From: Xiphydria camelus
Taxonomy: Eukaryota; Arthropoda; Insecta; Hymenoptera; Xiphydriidae
DNA length: 64,000 bases
Reading direction: 5' to 3'
NCBI GenBank assembly: GCA_963678675.1
Contig: OY783197.1
Location: forward strand, 20,937,934-21,001,933
Part shown: piece by piece, positions 12,406-24,246 of the stretch
How positions within the stretch are numbered: position 1 is the stretch's first letter
Layout of the letters: each line of letters starts with the position of its first letter
Position numbers and translations under genes: made by a program
The notes under the pieces: generated by a model
What the model saw: the letters and a program-made list of their open reading frames with translations, nothing else
The model's database searches: none
Told to the model about the DNA's origin: nothing

Positions 12406-13673
12406 TAGACAGTTGATTTCAGATTTTTAAATTTGCTGCTGGAAATGTTTGCTTCGCAACATACGCTATGTCCCGTGCAGTACGCGTGATTCTTTCTCGC
12501 CGCAGATCCCAGGCGATGGAAAGACATGGGAAACTATGCGACAAAGTTACCGTTACCGCGAACTTTCATCGATCATTCTCGTTATACTAAAGCTGCGACC
12601 GTGGTCGGATTAATTATTCAACAGTCTCTCTCTCTCTCTGCAGGCAGGTTTGCATCTACATACGATCATTCAATAGTTTTTCTTGCGAAACCTCAGCATA
12701 TTTGGACTGTCGCGTTAGACCAGATACATTAGGTGTAGATTTAACTTCGACTGACTTTATGTAGAACAATTCGGTTATTCTAAATGATCGTTTAGCCACT
12801 CAATCTTTATTCTTATTAATTGCAACATATGAATACACTTCAATTATTACAGAAATATATCTCCGATATATCATAGCGAGAGTGTTTAAATTTTCTCATA
12901 CTCACTTTCAAAGTCAATTCAATTATATAGAAAAAAATTACGATACATTTTGAAGAACTCGTATACTAATAAAATTATAACATTGTTATCGTAACGAAAC
13001 AACGATCAAGCGTACGTACATATATCAAGCTAAATATAGATACAGTTCCGTGGAACGGAACCAACTATCCAGAATAAACTTTCAAGTGGATTCTATACTT
13101 GGAAAACTCAACAAACGCGGTTTGCGGTTGTAGATACACGCGAAACCGAAGCCAAGGGAAGTTAGAACCGAACGGCACGAACTGCGGTCTGCGTGTAATC
13201 ACTCGCGCGTTGACATATGTAAGAGTGTGTTCATCGATCTATCGATACAAGCCGCGCCGGCTTTATTGGAACGAGTAGAAAGAAACCTTATCCCTTACGC
13301 AACGAGGGTATCTGGCACGTCGCGCTATAATAGCTCTGCGGTGATCGAAGGAGACATCTGGGCCACGGCTGTTTGCAAATTACGTGAAACGAGCTCGTTC
13401 GAGGGCGAACAGAAAGTTCGGACAGATAAATTGGGAGGGTTGCGATACTCCAGGCAGCCACCCCTCGTTACGCAAGTTGTTTTCGAAACGCGGATAGCTT
13501 CTGTCGTGAAATGTGTTTCCAATTTCTATGCAATTCCGCGATTGCCATCGTTGGAGTCGTCGAAATAATATGAACTTTTGCGAGACGCAGTAGATGAGAG
13601 GCGTGGTCGACGTAGATATATGTTCGAGGGAAGAGAACCGATGGACCGAAGGTTAGATGGACCGTAATGATAT
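12406..13673. other. Unique spacer, no gene seen
   Basis: Single-copy DNA, AT-rich at 12730-13060 and mixed elsewhere. A 113-codon frame at 13227-13568 has no recognisable domain and is overlapped by an open minus-strand frame. A short CT run sits at about 12627-12641. Confidence 0.5.
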
Positions 13674-13961
13674 ATTAAGAGAAATAATTGCGTGTCAAAC
13701 AAAATTTTTCTTGAACCAAGAATATATGATGTTACGAATTTTTAAGAGAATACGAATTCTTGGTCGAAGAATATACAATACATTATTGATTCAAGAATAC
13801 CTTCGTTGGGACGAGAAATTCTTTTTGCGTCAAAAAATTATTATTCGAGCCTATCAAATATTTTCTCTCAACGAAAAAAATTATAGCTTGATCCTGGAAT
13901 TACATCATGTTTCTGATTGAAGAAAATATTTTTTTGGCGCCAACAATTATTTCTCTCAACG
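13674..13961 (+). repeat. Family C element
   Basis: GAGAAATAATTGCGTGTCAA at the left and CCAACAATTATTTCTCTCAA at the right. Internal TTCGAGCCTATCAAATATTT and TTGATCCTGGAATTACATCA match the copy at 53807-54084. The CAC termini have decayed. Confidence 0.75.
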
Positions 13962-14616
13962 TCGTCACGTGGCCAATGGCTATCAGCGACGTTCGCATCG
14001 CGCGAAAGAATTTTTCTCGAGTAGCTACTTCGACGTACTTAGCGGTTCCACGCGCGAGAAGTATCCGAGCGTTGGTGCTGAATTTCGATCCGCCTTATCC
14101 TATCGAGGTGAAGTGGAGATCAAATTCTCACAACGCGGCACTACATAGACCCCAGCGGAAACTTTTATTCCCAACTGTGCATTGAATTTCGAATGTTCCG
14201 TTCTTTTCTATGTTTCAATCTAAAAAATACATACTTCGAAACTTTGGCTATTTCCTCCTCCCGACACACACGTCCGACGCAATCGCGCGCGTCCCAGCCC
14301 CTTTGCGGATCGCTCGAGTGACCCGACGGCCTTCGAAGGCGACATTCTTCGGGTTCATCGAGCTCCATAGAAGCGCGCGCGTATAAGCCCCAGGGGATCC
14401 TCTCACTCGCGCGCGAACATCGCGCGCAATGCACTCCCGCGACTCTCGCACGAGTATCGCACTCGCTGGCGTACATTTACACGCGTGATCTTCCCTTTCC
14501 TTTCGCCCTCCATACGAGAACCTTCGGATCGAGTGAGACGATCTCCAAATACAGGGGCAACTACTCCAGCGCAGCGATTATATCGTTATCTGCGAACTTC
14601 TCCATAATTCGTAACG
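13962..14616. other. Unique CpG-rich spacer, no gene seen
   Basis: Single-copy, CpG-rich at about 14260-14470. Open frames overlap on the minus strand and are Arg-rich. Nothing recognisable. Confidence 0.5.
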
Positions 14617-14941
14617 CACTGAGAAAAATAACTTAGTTAAAATGACAAAACGCATCTGGTTAAAGGGGTTTAGTTATTTTAATCAAAATATTAGTAACTT
14701 GGTTAAAATGACAAAACGCATCTGGTTAAACGAGTTTAGTTATTCTGACCAAAATACCAGTCATTTGAACCAATTACTTAGTTATTCTAACTATGTGTTT
14801 AGTTATTCTAACTATGTATTTGGTTATTCTAACCAGAAAATGGTCAGTTTAACCAAAAACAGGAGGATCCATATTTCACCAAACAGTTTGATTATAGTCT
14901 CCAGGACATCGATTAAATCGATCAGGTTATTTTTCTCAGTG
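14617..14941 (+). repeat. Family A element with internal 66-base tandem duplication
   Basis: The ends are CACTGAGAAAAATAACTTAG and TTATTTTTCTCAGTG. The block containing AAAATGACAAAACGCATCTG occurs twice (about 14631-14696 and 14697-14762), which makes this the longest uninterrupted family A copy. The open frame that crosses it is repeat-derived. Confidence 0.85.
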
Positions 14942-17324
14942 CGGCATGAAACTTCTTCACAGGTCACTGTATATTTTACAGGCCACTGTACAATCCGCAA
15001 AAACGTATCGCGCCGACATGACGGAAGTAGGCTTATCACAGATAACCAAATAATCGCAATCGATGTTGACGTCTCCGCGCGAGCTCGTTATCTCCACTCT
15101 ATTCCGACTATTACGTAATCACGACTGGGCGTAACCTAAGGTTTGCCCTACGATGATGGATTTGCAAGCTTCGCTTTATCTTACATCGCTTATAAAGCTC
15201 TTAATCGGGATAAACCGATAGGTATACGAACCAATTATTATCGAGCTCGCGGGGCCTCTCTTCTCGAGCGGTGCACAATATCACAGTCTTCTTTATCACA
15301 GTTAAAAGTCGGAGTCGCACCGCGGGTAACAGCTGTGCGGGACCACGGTTGCCGGGTTCGGGGCCTTCGGCTGGGCGCGGCGACAATATACACCAGGGTT
15401 CCGCGGTTACAATGACTCCGGAATGTCTGCGTTTCGTCTCCTTCTGATCGTGTCCCGTGTCTGGGCCGGCTAGCGCCGTATGGTGTCGGGGCTCGGTCCA
15501 CGGGAACTCTCCGCCGGTGGTTCCTCTCCGCCTCTTATTTCCCTTCCCCGGGAAGCCTCTCTTCTGTCTCCTTTCGCAGCACGCACCCCGAGCTCTTAAC
15601 GCGAGAGTTCCTCTCTCTTTTTTTCTCCCTCGTCGCGTTCACCGTACTAAAGTAGACATTTAATTATAGCCCGCGTAATTTACGGACACTCGGCGCACGT
15701 GTGCGCGTGTACATATACGTCTGCCCTGCTATCGCGTGCGGCTATCTCCGTCCCGCTCGGTTTATCGTCGGAATCGAGACGATTTCGTACGAGCAATTGA
15801 TGTACACCTGGCTGCAACCTTGCGTGCACGCGTTTCTATTCGCCTCGCTTCGATGCGCGCGTTCGTGTTGTGTCTCGTAGGGAAGTGCGAGGAAGGAAAA
15901 TCCTTCTCGGAGACTCGGCTGCGGTTTGAGGGGAATTTTGATTGGTCGCTTCTCGAGATATGTTTCGTTTCTTCCGGAGCAATGTTCCTGGCGATTATGC
16001 GAGTAGATATGTTTCGGGTACACGTGTAAAGTCGGAACTTCCTTCGACGATTGCGACGGCCTTCGCACTTGACACGCGTGCTTGCTTTCGATCAGCGGTT
16101 CATCGAAATGTTAAGAACGACGTCGCGTCGGGCGGATAAATTCTTCGTCGCCCCGATGATGGAAGTGCGATTGGGAGTATTCGTCCCTGGGCGTTGATAA
16201 CCGAGCCCGCGATAACGATTATCGACGTCGGTACGATTAAAAAACTTACGCGGTGAAAGACCACACACTGTCACTCACTGAAAAAACCGCCACGTTTTCG
16301 TCTCTCTCAGTACGTCGCAATTCGGACGTTGGTAGATAATTACACTGATATGTAAAAATGCGATTCTGCTCTTCCCATTTCCGCCGTTTTCGTGATTTCG
16401 CGAGGACAAAATTGCGCGGGTCGGATACGGATAGAGTACAGCCAAATCGTGCTCTCTGGACGCTCACTCCGAAAGAGAAACAAAAATCGTCGCACCGCAA
16501 ACAGCACACCGCTCACAAATATTCGTTCACTCTCGCGATTGTACGGCCACGCGCGTGGATTCGTCCACTGGCAGCTTTTCGTCTCGACGCGGACACGACG
16601 TTTGTCACCGAAGCGCCAATGTGCGGCTTTCGTGGGAGAAAATTGAAAAAACTGGAAAATCCTCTCGGATGTATCACTCGCACGACGTTAGTTGCGCGGT
16701 TGTGCGACGGAAACGGTGTTCCACGATGGTATACTTTCACTCGCGTACGACGATTGCTCGCGAGAGCGGGTGTTGTTCTTGTTGCAAACCGGGATGAGGA
16801 GAAATCCGGAGCAGCTGCAGCGGAGCGACGAAACACGTCCTTTCACGCTCACGTCCGGTGGAGCACTGACTTGCTCCACGAGTGACTGCAGCTCGACTCG
16901 ATTGAAAACTGACTCGACTCGACGCGACCCGACTGGACCCGATGCGCCTACCTTTTGCTGTTACTACCGCTCGGGTTGGCTCGGCGCCTCATTCCGCGGC
17001 CGACCCTTGGTTGGGACGGTTGTAAGGATTGTGCGCGGAAAAGACTATGAATACTGTTAGGAGGATTGAAAGTATTATTTGTCCAACGCGGTGTTGGGAC
17101 GCTGATACGAATCCGACCTAAATAGAAGAGAGATCAATTTTTCGCACGTCGAGTCACGTTTCAAATAGTCCGAGAGAGTCGTATTCGCTAGATTTTTAGC
17201 TTCGTATCGCTTCCGCCGAAGCAACTTGGCAATCGCCCATTCTGCCCATTCTCGCGTTCGTTCGTTGCAACGTGCGAAGAGAGGGCTACTCCGGTTTCTA
17301 CGAGTGTCGTGCCTTTTTTGTGAC
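14942..17324. other. Long unique CpG-rich spacer, no gene seen
   Basis: About 2.4 kb of single-copy DNA, CpG-rich through most of its length. The longest frame, 16358-16885 (+), has overlapping open frames on both strands and an Arg-rich translation with no domain. CpG composition alone can explain the open frames. Confidence 0.5.
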
Positions 17325-17571
17325 ATTTACTGTGCGTAATAAATGTTTGTTTCAATTATGGCGAGACAAACATTTTATTGGACCAAGTAAATATACGTTA
17401 ACTATTGCAATATTTATTTGATACAATTATATCCTTTGAGACAACTATTTCAATGAAATAAAAATGTTAATATATATATAATTAACGTATATTTTCTTTT
17501 CCTAACGAAACATTCATTTCCCCGTGTTCGAAAATACATTTATTAACTATTAATCAACTGTTTTCTCGGTG
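17325..17571 (+). repeat. Family B element
   Basis: AATAAATGTTTGTTTCAATT near the left, GTTAACTATTGCAATATTTA in the middle and TTTTCTCGGTG followed by TA at the right. The left terminal motif is lost. Confidence 0.75.
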
Positions 17572-18241
17572 TAGTCATTATTTGCTACAGGCAACATAAT
17601 TATCGTTACAATCTTTTCGAGATATTCCTCGAATAGTAATATTTAATGACTAAATCTATCGAAATTTTTATGAAAGAATAAACCGAATCGTGCCAATTGT
17701 CATTTTCGCCGTACGAGCGTGCAAGAAGAACGTTAAAAATAAGAGAGCCGCGAACGTACTCAGCCAGTAATAACCAGAGTATGGAAACGCGGTAGTAAAT
17801 TTTGACTGCGCGGCATGCGAGTTTATCAAAATCTACTTAACTCACCCTGCCGAAGTTTGATCTAATAATTATACACACGCGATCGCGATTATATCTTCCC
17901 CTCCGCGATTATTTCGATATTTCATTGAAACTCAAAGTTTTTTCCCTCCGCAGTTCGCTTCCGATTTCGTCGACGCACGAATGATCTCGCGGGTTCGACA
18001 TCGTACGATAATAACGATAGAACCGAACGCGAAGGCAGGAGGAGTGATAAAACGGGAAATCAAATTACTACGAAAGAGTGCACACGCGCACGAACTCTAG
18101 TCGGGGGTTCCATTGAAATGAGGTGGAGCTCCATGAGAAATGCACCGCGAAGGAGCGGCTTTTGAAGGCTACACTGAGGAGAGGGAAGGGAAGGTTCGAT
18201 CGGCTCGATATCTAGATGGAGGGAGGCAAAAGATCAGTATA
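17572..18241. other. Unique spacer, no gene seen
   Basis: Single-copy sequence, moderately CpG-rich. No open frame worth calling and no repeat recognised. Confidence 0.5.
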
Positions 18242-18366
18242 CGGAGAGAAATTTTATAGATTGCACGCGGTAGTACTAGTAGTTATTTATATTTCAGCTA
18301 TACGTATAATTGTTTTGTAATACGTATTGTTCTTGTTACTACTTGTGTTCCGAACTGAATCCTATC

Positions 18367-18616
18367 ATATCGATACCTGAAAGCAACAGTGAGATAACAC
18401 AGATTTCGAGCTGTGTGTCAAACGTAAGCTAAAACCGGCCTTTATTTATACAATACAATACTGAGATATCACGCCAAAAATATTTAAATAAATATTTTAT
18501 TTAAATATTTTTGCCGAGATATCTCAGTATTGCATTGTATAAAGGTCGGTTGTAGCTTACGTTTGACACAGCTCGAAATCTGTGTTATCTCACTGTTGCT
18601 TTCAGGTATCGATATA
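18367..18616. repeat. Near-perfect 250-base hairpin element
   Basis: Arms of about 108 bases: TATCGATACCTGAAAGCAAC on the left against GTTGCTTTCAGGTATCGATA on the right, matching with few mismatches through to GATATC. The loop is itself a palindrome of AAATATTTAAATA units. As RNA it would fold into a long double-stranded stem. Confidence 0.85.
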
Positions 18617-18629
18617 GTGGTTAGTAATA

Positions 18630-18787
18630 TGTGGAGGTGTTTTTCAAAAAGCGTTATTTCCATTTGGCATATTTTTGCAGGAAAGTGGTCAAACAGCTGC
18701 ACTCTACGTCATGTAGAGCGTGATGCCACTTTTGCCTCAGTAGCACGAAGTTTTTGGAAATAACGCTTTTTGAAAAACACCTCCACA
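18630..18787. repeat. MITE with TGTGGAGGTG ends, TA-flanked
   Basis: TGTGGAGGTGTTTTTCAAAA on the left is inverse to TTTTGAAAAACACCTCCACA on the right. The arms are about 34 bases and TA stands on both sides. It lies 14 bases from the preceding hairpin inside a disrupted family D element. Confidence 0.8.
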
Positions 18788-19099
18788 TATAGTCTGCATG
18801 CGTATGCGCCTGTCGCCATACAGCCGGTGTGCCGACCGTAATATGTGTGGTCGTTTATATGTGTGTGGGGGCTCGCCTCGCCTCGACAGTCAGTCGTAGT
18901 TTCAACGTTATACGAACCTAACCTAGTAGTACCAATTATACGAAGCGATAACTGCCAATTTTGTAGTGTGACAAAGAACCTTTCCAAACAACTTGATATT
19001 GCTATATTACCTATACTGTCTACTCAACCTCATTTAGCCTTAAAGCATAGCTACTACAGCTATATTTATTGCTGTGGGACCTGTAGATTTATCTCAGTA

Positions 19100-19449
19100 T
19101 ACTTTGGAAGAAAAGTATGAATCGTACAAACGGATTGTTCAGATGTGACGGCTGTACTTTCTAAACGTCTTATATTTAGCTACAGTTAGCTACGAAATAT
19201 TGCTATTTCGATGCGGCTCGGGCGACTCGACACTCCCGCGAGAAACGCCGAAGATACACGCACCAAGTCTGATCTCACCATTTCACACGGAAAACTGCGC
19301 GGCCATCCATCCGCGGATAAGTGGAAATATAAGTCAACGCGTTAAGGAAGATCAGTCGGCGTTCGACGCGGTGCTTGTCGATGCTCCTGCGCTGCACCTG
19401 GGGCGCGCTTTTTCGCGGAACTTCACCGGCATGTGTAAGCGTTCTCTCG
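19100..19449. other. Unique spacer, no gene seen
   Basis: 350 bases of mostly single-copy, moderately CpG-rich DNA. Nothing recognised. Confidence 0.5.
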
Positions 19450-19927
19450 CACTGAGAAAAATGGTTAAAATGACAAAACGCATCTGGTTAAACGAGTTTA
19501 ATTATTGTAACTAAAATACCAGTAAGTTGAACCAAATATTTAGTTATCTATTCTAACTAGATGTTCAGTTATTCCACACCCAGAAAACAGTTTATTTGTA
19601 GTTAATAAATATTTGTAGAAATATGGCAACATAAACATTTTATCGAAATTAAATATTCGTTAATTATTACGATATTTATTTGGCACAATTTAATCCTTTG
19701 AGGCAATCATTTGGATGAAATAAACATTTTCATAATTAACATATATTTTTTGAAATTACATTTATTAACTATTAATAAACTGTCTTCCCGGTGTAACTAC
19801 ATACCTAGTTATTCTTACTAGAAAATGATCAGTTTAAATAAACATATAGAGGAGCCATATTTCACCAGACGATTTGCTTATAATCCCCAGGATTTCGGCT
19901 AAATTAATTCGATTATGTTTCTCAGTG
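19450..19927 (+). repeat. Family A element interrupted by family B
   Basis: CACTGAGAAAAATGGTTAAA at the left and TATGTTTCTCAGTG at the right. The family A interior stops at TTCAGTTATTCCA and resumes at CCTAGTTATTCTTACTAG after a complete family B element. Confidence 0.8.
19577..19793 (+). repeat. Family B element nested in family A
   Basis: CACCCAGAAAACAGTTTATT at the left and TGTCTTCCCGGTG followed by TA at the right, with TTACGATATTTATTTGGCAC inside. It lies within family A, so it is the younger insertion. Confidence 0.8.
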
Positions 19928-21185
19928 CGAACCTGCATAAAATGTCGCAGAGATCAGCTCGAAAGCGCGAGCTTTCTAATTTCGCTATTCCCTTGCGCGC
20001 ACACCGTTCGCCTGCCGGTGGTCTGATTGCTACCGGCTATTACCACCGGCGCTCGCCTCGATCGGCCCCGGCCACCGTTGCCATTAGCCCGGCTAGATGA
20101 GAATTGGCGAAATTAAACCTCGCAACACCCTTCGCGAATCGACAGGCCTTCGAAATAGTCAATTTCCGCGCGCTCCCACGCGCGAAAATCCCGACGCGAT
20201 GAATCTCACGTGTTCCCTGCGAAGACACCTACGCGTCCGCAGAGAAACGGAACGAGACGATACGCGAAACTCTCGCACGAAGATCGACAACGAGACCGTC
20301 GCGCATCTTCTCTCATCCGCGCCGCGGAAATCTCCACCGTACGACGAGGTATCGCGAAAAGGTGAGCCCGAAATACCGTGTCCCTCTGGAATGGCAATAG
20401 GCCACACAAATTCGCCGGCTAAAAAGCCGGGCGGCGATTCGGTCCGGCCAAAGGTTCGAAATGTTAAACTAGGTAATATATCTACCGCGTCATGATCCTC
20501 GGTGCGTTTCTTGCGGCTGTAGACTCCGGGATCCCGAGCCGAGCTCGCGAGTGACGGGCATTAGGTTTTTAGGATCGGTATTCGGCGTCAGTATCGTAAA
20601 CAACTAGTGCCGGTGGTCCCGGCGAAAGGGGAGGTGGAGGCGAGGAATGAGAGGAGGGGAGCGATAAGGAGGTGGAGGAAAGGCGAAGAGCGAGTTTCGG
20701 GGGGGACGTCCTTACGCACGCGAGACTCTGCGTGAACCTTTCTCCCGCTTCTCTCCGCGCCGCTCTCTCGCCGCGGGACTGGAGGTACTCCGCGGACGCG
20801 CGAGACGATTCAACGGTAAGAAGAGGAGAAACCGAAGCCTCGACGCGACGTACAGGTACGAAGCGCGCGCCCTGCTGCAGCCGAGATACGAGCCGAGCGG
20901 GATCGTAATTAGGTATGATATAAAGAGAAGATCCAGGGCGAGCCGTGAATCATGGCCCTCTCGCCTCGACGCGCGCGGCCTCTTGCGAGGTCCTGGCAGG
21001 GACTTGGATCGAGTTTCCTAATCGTGCCGAGGGTGGAGGACGTCGCAGCGTGACGCGCGAGGAGCTCCTGTTACGGGAGAGAAATCGTTTTCGTGGGTCC
21101 GACATTGTAAATTCCGCTCCGCGTGGCCGTTGGACTTTGGAGGGAGGGTGTAGATGCGATTTTAATACGACGCGAATGAGTGATA
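19928..21185. other. Unique CpG-rich spacer, no gene seen
   Basis: About 1.25 kb, strongly CpG-rich at 19960-20430 and 20560-21150. Overlapping open frames on both strands, none recognisable. Confidence 0.5.
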
Positions 21186-21304
21186 CGGAGAAATAATTGC
21201 TGGTGCCAAAAAAAAATGTTTTCTTGAATCCAGGATAAAGCCGTGGCTTTTTTTTTTCGTGCAAGAAAATATTTGATAGGCTCGAGTAATTGTTTCCTTC
21301 GCGC
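21186..21304 (-). repeat. Family C element, internally deleted
   Basis: AATAATTGCTGGTGCCAAAA at the left and TTGATAGGCTCGAGTAATTG near the right. Only about 120 bases; the right terminus is absent and a family F fragment follows. Confidence 0.65.
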
Positions 21305-21308
21305 ATCC

Positions 21309-21370
21309 AATTAATCCATATAATCCATACAGAACCAAATCCATGTATGGACTATACATAATCCACATCA
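21309..21370. repeat. Family F fragment
   Basis: AATCCATATAATCCATACAG followed by AACCAAATCCATGTATGG is similar to the family F arm (TGACCAAATCCGCATATGAA at 1349-1583). Short and diverged. Confidence 0.4.
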
Positions 21371-22273
21371 AACTTTTCCACCTGATATTCCTACATTGTT
21401 CTTCAAAGAAAATTTACGGTGATATGTTCATTGTCTTTCGAAATTAGCACTATCCCATTCGAGTCTAATGATCAAAGTTGATTTTCGAATGACACATTTT
21501 GAAAAGTCACCCTGTAGATGCCTCTCGTGAAGTTTGCTTTTTCAAACTGTAAACACTTGAAAAAATGCAATAACGATAACGACCAAGCGTCGACGAAATG
21601 GCGAGAGGGACCCGCTAACGCCAGCCAATCCTCCGTCGCGGCTTTCCATCACCGCCGAACCGCCGGAACCCGTTTATATGTTTATTACGGAACGCGGAAC
21701 TCGGGCCGTACAAAGGGTCGAAGAGTGTTTTCGGCGAGAAGTATATTATGAATTACAGCTGCGATTGAAACTGCGACCGTGCTTGAAGGATGGCAAGGGG
21801 AGAGGAGAGGGGAGAAAAAGGAGAAGTCAGAGAAATACGAAGTCGAAGAACCGTTGTACCCTGCACCTATGTACATACGAGCACTCCCGATACGGCTGCG
21901 ACGATCAACGCTTCGACGGCGGCGCTGCCGAGTCTCCAAAAACACGAAACCGTTAATGCGACCCGGCAGCGTATAGCCGGGTAATAAAAAGAGCCGGATC
22001 AGTTTCGAGAGTTCGATACGGCGATCGCTTTGTGCTCTTTCTTGACGACGAGCGACAGAAGCACAGCCGGGCGAACGAAGGGAGGCGACAGAGGAGAAGG
22101 AGGATCCACGTGCCCCGCTATATACGCGGGATTTTCTCTGCTCTTTCTTCGTGGACGACGGATGAATGGACGAGGAGGGCGAGCCAGCGCGGGGCAGTGT
22201 AGCTTTCGATGTGAACCGTACAACGGGGCGCAGTAAATAAACGTCTATATCGAACACCCTATTATCCCTTCTG
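21371..22273. other. Unique CpG-rich spacer; minus-strand 190-codon frame not accepted
   Basis: CpG-rich from about 21590 to 22230. The longest minus-strand frame without simple repeats lies at 21685-22257, but its translation is Ser/Arg/Pro-rich, lacks domains, and overlaps open frames on the other strand. I leave it uncalled. Confidence 0.45.
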
Positions 22274-22530
22274 CACCGAGAAAAATAACTTAGTCAATTT
22301 AATTAAAATCCTGGAGACGATAACCAAATCGTTTGATGAAATATGGATCCTCCATCTGTTTGGTTAAACTGACAGCTTTCTGGTTAGAATAACTAAGCAT
22401 GTAGATCAAATTATTAAACATTGATTTAAAATAACTAAATATTTGGTTCAACTTACTAGTATTTTGGTTAGAATAACTAAACGTCGTAATAGATGCATTT
22501 TGTCATTTTAATCAAGTTATTTTTCTTAGT
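22274..22530 (-). repeat. Family A element
   Basis: CACCGAGAAAAATAACTTAG at the left and AAGTTATTTTTCTTAGT at the right. Internal GAAATATGGATCCTCCATCT and ATGCATTTTGTCATTTTAAT are family A in inverse orientation. Confidence 0.8.
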
Positions 22531-23346
22531 ATGATTTTTTCAATTTTTTTTCAATCACCTAGTAATCGGTATCCAAGTAGAAATGTCTAAATATTTGCGC
22601 CATTTCATTGAAACGGGGGAAATAATTGTTCTCAAAGACATCGTGCAAACTTGATCGAAGGGGTCGGATTAGCATTTTCATTAGTAACATATCCACCCGC
22701 GTTTCGGGATTACCGCGCGTTCGTTATGCGCGGGGGAAGAAGAATCCCTTTCTTTCGCGCACGACGAAGAAACGTGGACGGCTGAGATTGGGTGGATCGG
22801 GAAGGAGGGCGAGGGGTGGAAGGTATAGAAGAAACGGGAGGAGACCGTCGCTCTGTAATAAAGTGCTTCGAACTCTTTTCCAACTTGCGGACGCGCGTCC
22901 ATTCAACTTTGATCTCCGCTGGAGGAGGCTGGCTCGACGACCTGGCTGACAAAGAAGGCCTCATAAAAAATACAATATTTTCCTTTCACTTGATCCACTC
23001 CCGTCCACAGAAAAGCATTTCGGAGCGACTCTCTCTCTCTCTCTCTCTCCTTTACTCATCGCACTCACCCTTTGCCTTCGAGCGCAACGTCGTTCGCAAA
23101 AGCTGCCTCTTTGTGCGCCCGGCGTCGGATTTGTAAGTTTAATTCGACGCTTCACTGCGCGGCCATCGGTCTTCTGCTCCGGTTCAGACATCGATGAATC
23201 TTTCCCCGGGCCGATCGATTTCGAGCATTTCCCGCAACATCGATTTTTCTTCCGTTTGAATCCACCGTAACACGATGAAAATACTCGCGTCTAGTCTTTT
23301 ATCTCTTTACATATCATTATATACTTTCTTACACGAGCGAATACTG
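22531..23346. other. Unique CpG-rich spacer with short CT tract
   Basis: Single-copy; a CT run at 23029-23049. Open frames 22626-22949 and 22792-23136 overlap and have no recognisable domain. Confidence 0.5.
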
Positions 23347-23597
23347 CACCGAAAAAATAGTTTAATTATAGTTAACAAATGTAATTTCAAAAACGGCAAA
23401 ATAAATATTTTCTTAAGACTTATTAAGTTCCATTATTATTAAAATGTTTATTTCATTCGAATGGTTTTCTCGAAGAATTTAATTGTGCCAAACAAATACC
23501 GTAACAGCTAGTGAATATTTACTTGGTTCAATAAAATGTTTATTTCACCATATTCAAAGAAACATTTATTAGCTATAAATAAATTACTTTCTCGGTG
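23347..23597 (-). repeat. Family B element
   Basis: CACCGAAAAAATAGTTTAAT at the left and AATTACTTTCTCGGTG at the right. In inverse orientation relative to 17325; internal TTTAATTGTGCCAAACAAAT is diagnostic. Confidence 0.8.
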
Positions 23598-24140
23598 TGT
23601 GGGGATTGGTACAGGTGGCGATGAGACGCGAATTCGCCAAGGCAATGATCGAATTCCCGCCACGTAACGCTCGAGCGATTTCGCGTAGAGATTTCGAGGC
23701 GAGGAACTCCACGAAGCGTCAGCGGGGGAGCGGCCTTCGCCCGAGGAATCCCGGAGACCTCGTGCGAACGACTACTTATTTTAGTTTCGAGTCGTAAAAA
23801 AAATGCGGAGGCTGCGGCTCCACGAGTGCCGAACGACGACCGAGCCGAGACTCGCACATCCACGGGTGCTTTGCTCTGCGCGCACGTTCCTCTTTCAGAT
23901 GCGCTGATAAAAAATCGCGGTGAGATGGGAACGCGCGCCGCCGCCGGAACGAATGCGTATGGGTGACGACGTGAAGGTGCAGCTGCGCGAGCCGCGAATT
24001 TTCGGGGCGATGCATTTGGGCGTCATTAATGTTATTACGGGATAAAGTGCCGCGTCATCGGCATCCAGTCTAGAGAGGACAAGGCGCGTAAATTATTACA
24101 TACATGTTGCGCGTATTATACATGTCTCGAATGTATGCGA
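23598..24140. other. Unique CpG-rich spacer, no gene seen
   Basis: Single-copy. CpG-rich at 23600-24010, ending in an AT-rich stretch with ACATACATGTTG. Nothing recognised. Confidence 0.5.
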
Positions 24141-24246
24141 GAACTATTACAATATTTAGTTGGTACAATTATATTTTTTAAGGCGACCATTTGAATGAAA
24201 TAACGATTTTAATAATTAACATATATTTTGTTGTCCTTACGAAATA

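Larger units (their letters stand above)
18242..19099 (+). repeat. Family D element split by a compound insertion
   Basis: The left part GAAATTTTATAGATTGCACG and the right part TATTGCTATATTACCTATAC match the two halves of the copy at 4660-5239. The sequence between about 18337 and 18990 is foreign and includes two palindromic elements. The right end reads ATCTCAGTATA. Confidence 0.6.

Noticed and set aside
16358..16885. 175-codon plus-strand frame
   Set aside because: Four or more other frames are open over the same CpG-rich stretch; no domain.
21685..22257. 190-codon minus-strand frame
   Set aside because: Ser/Arg/Pro-rich, no domain, and the same bases are open on the plus strand in more than one phase.
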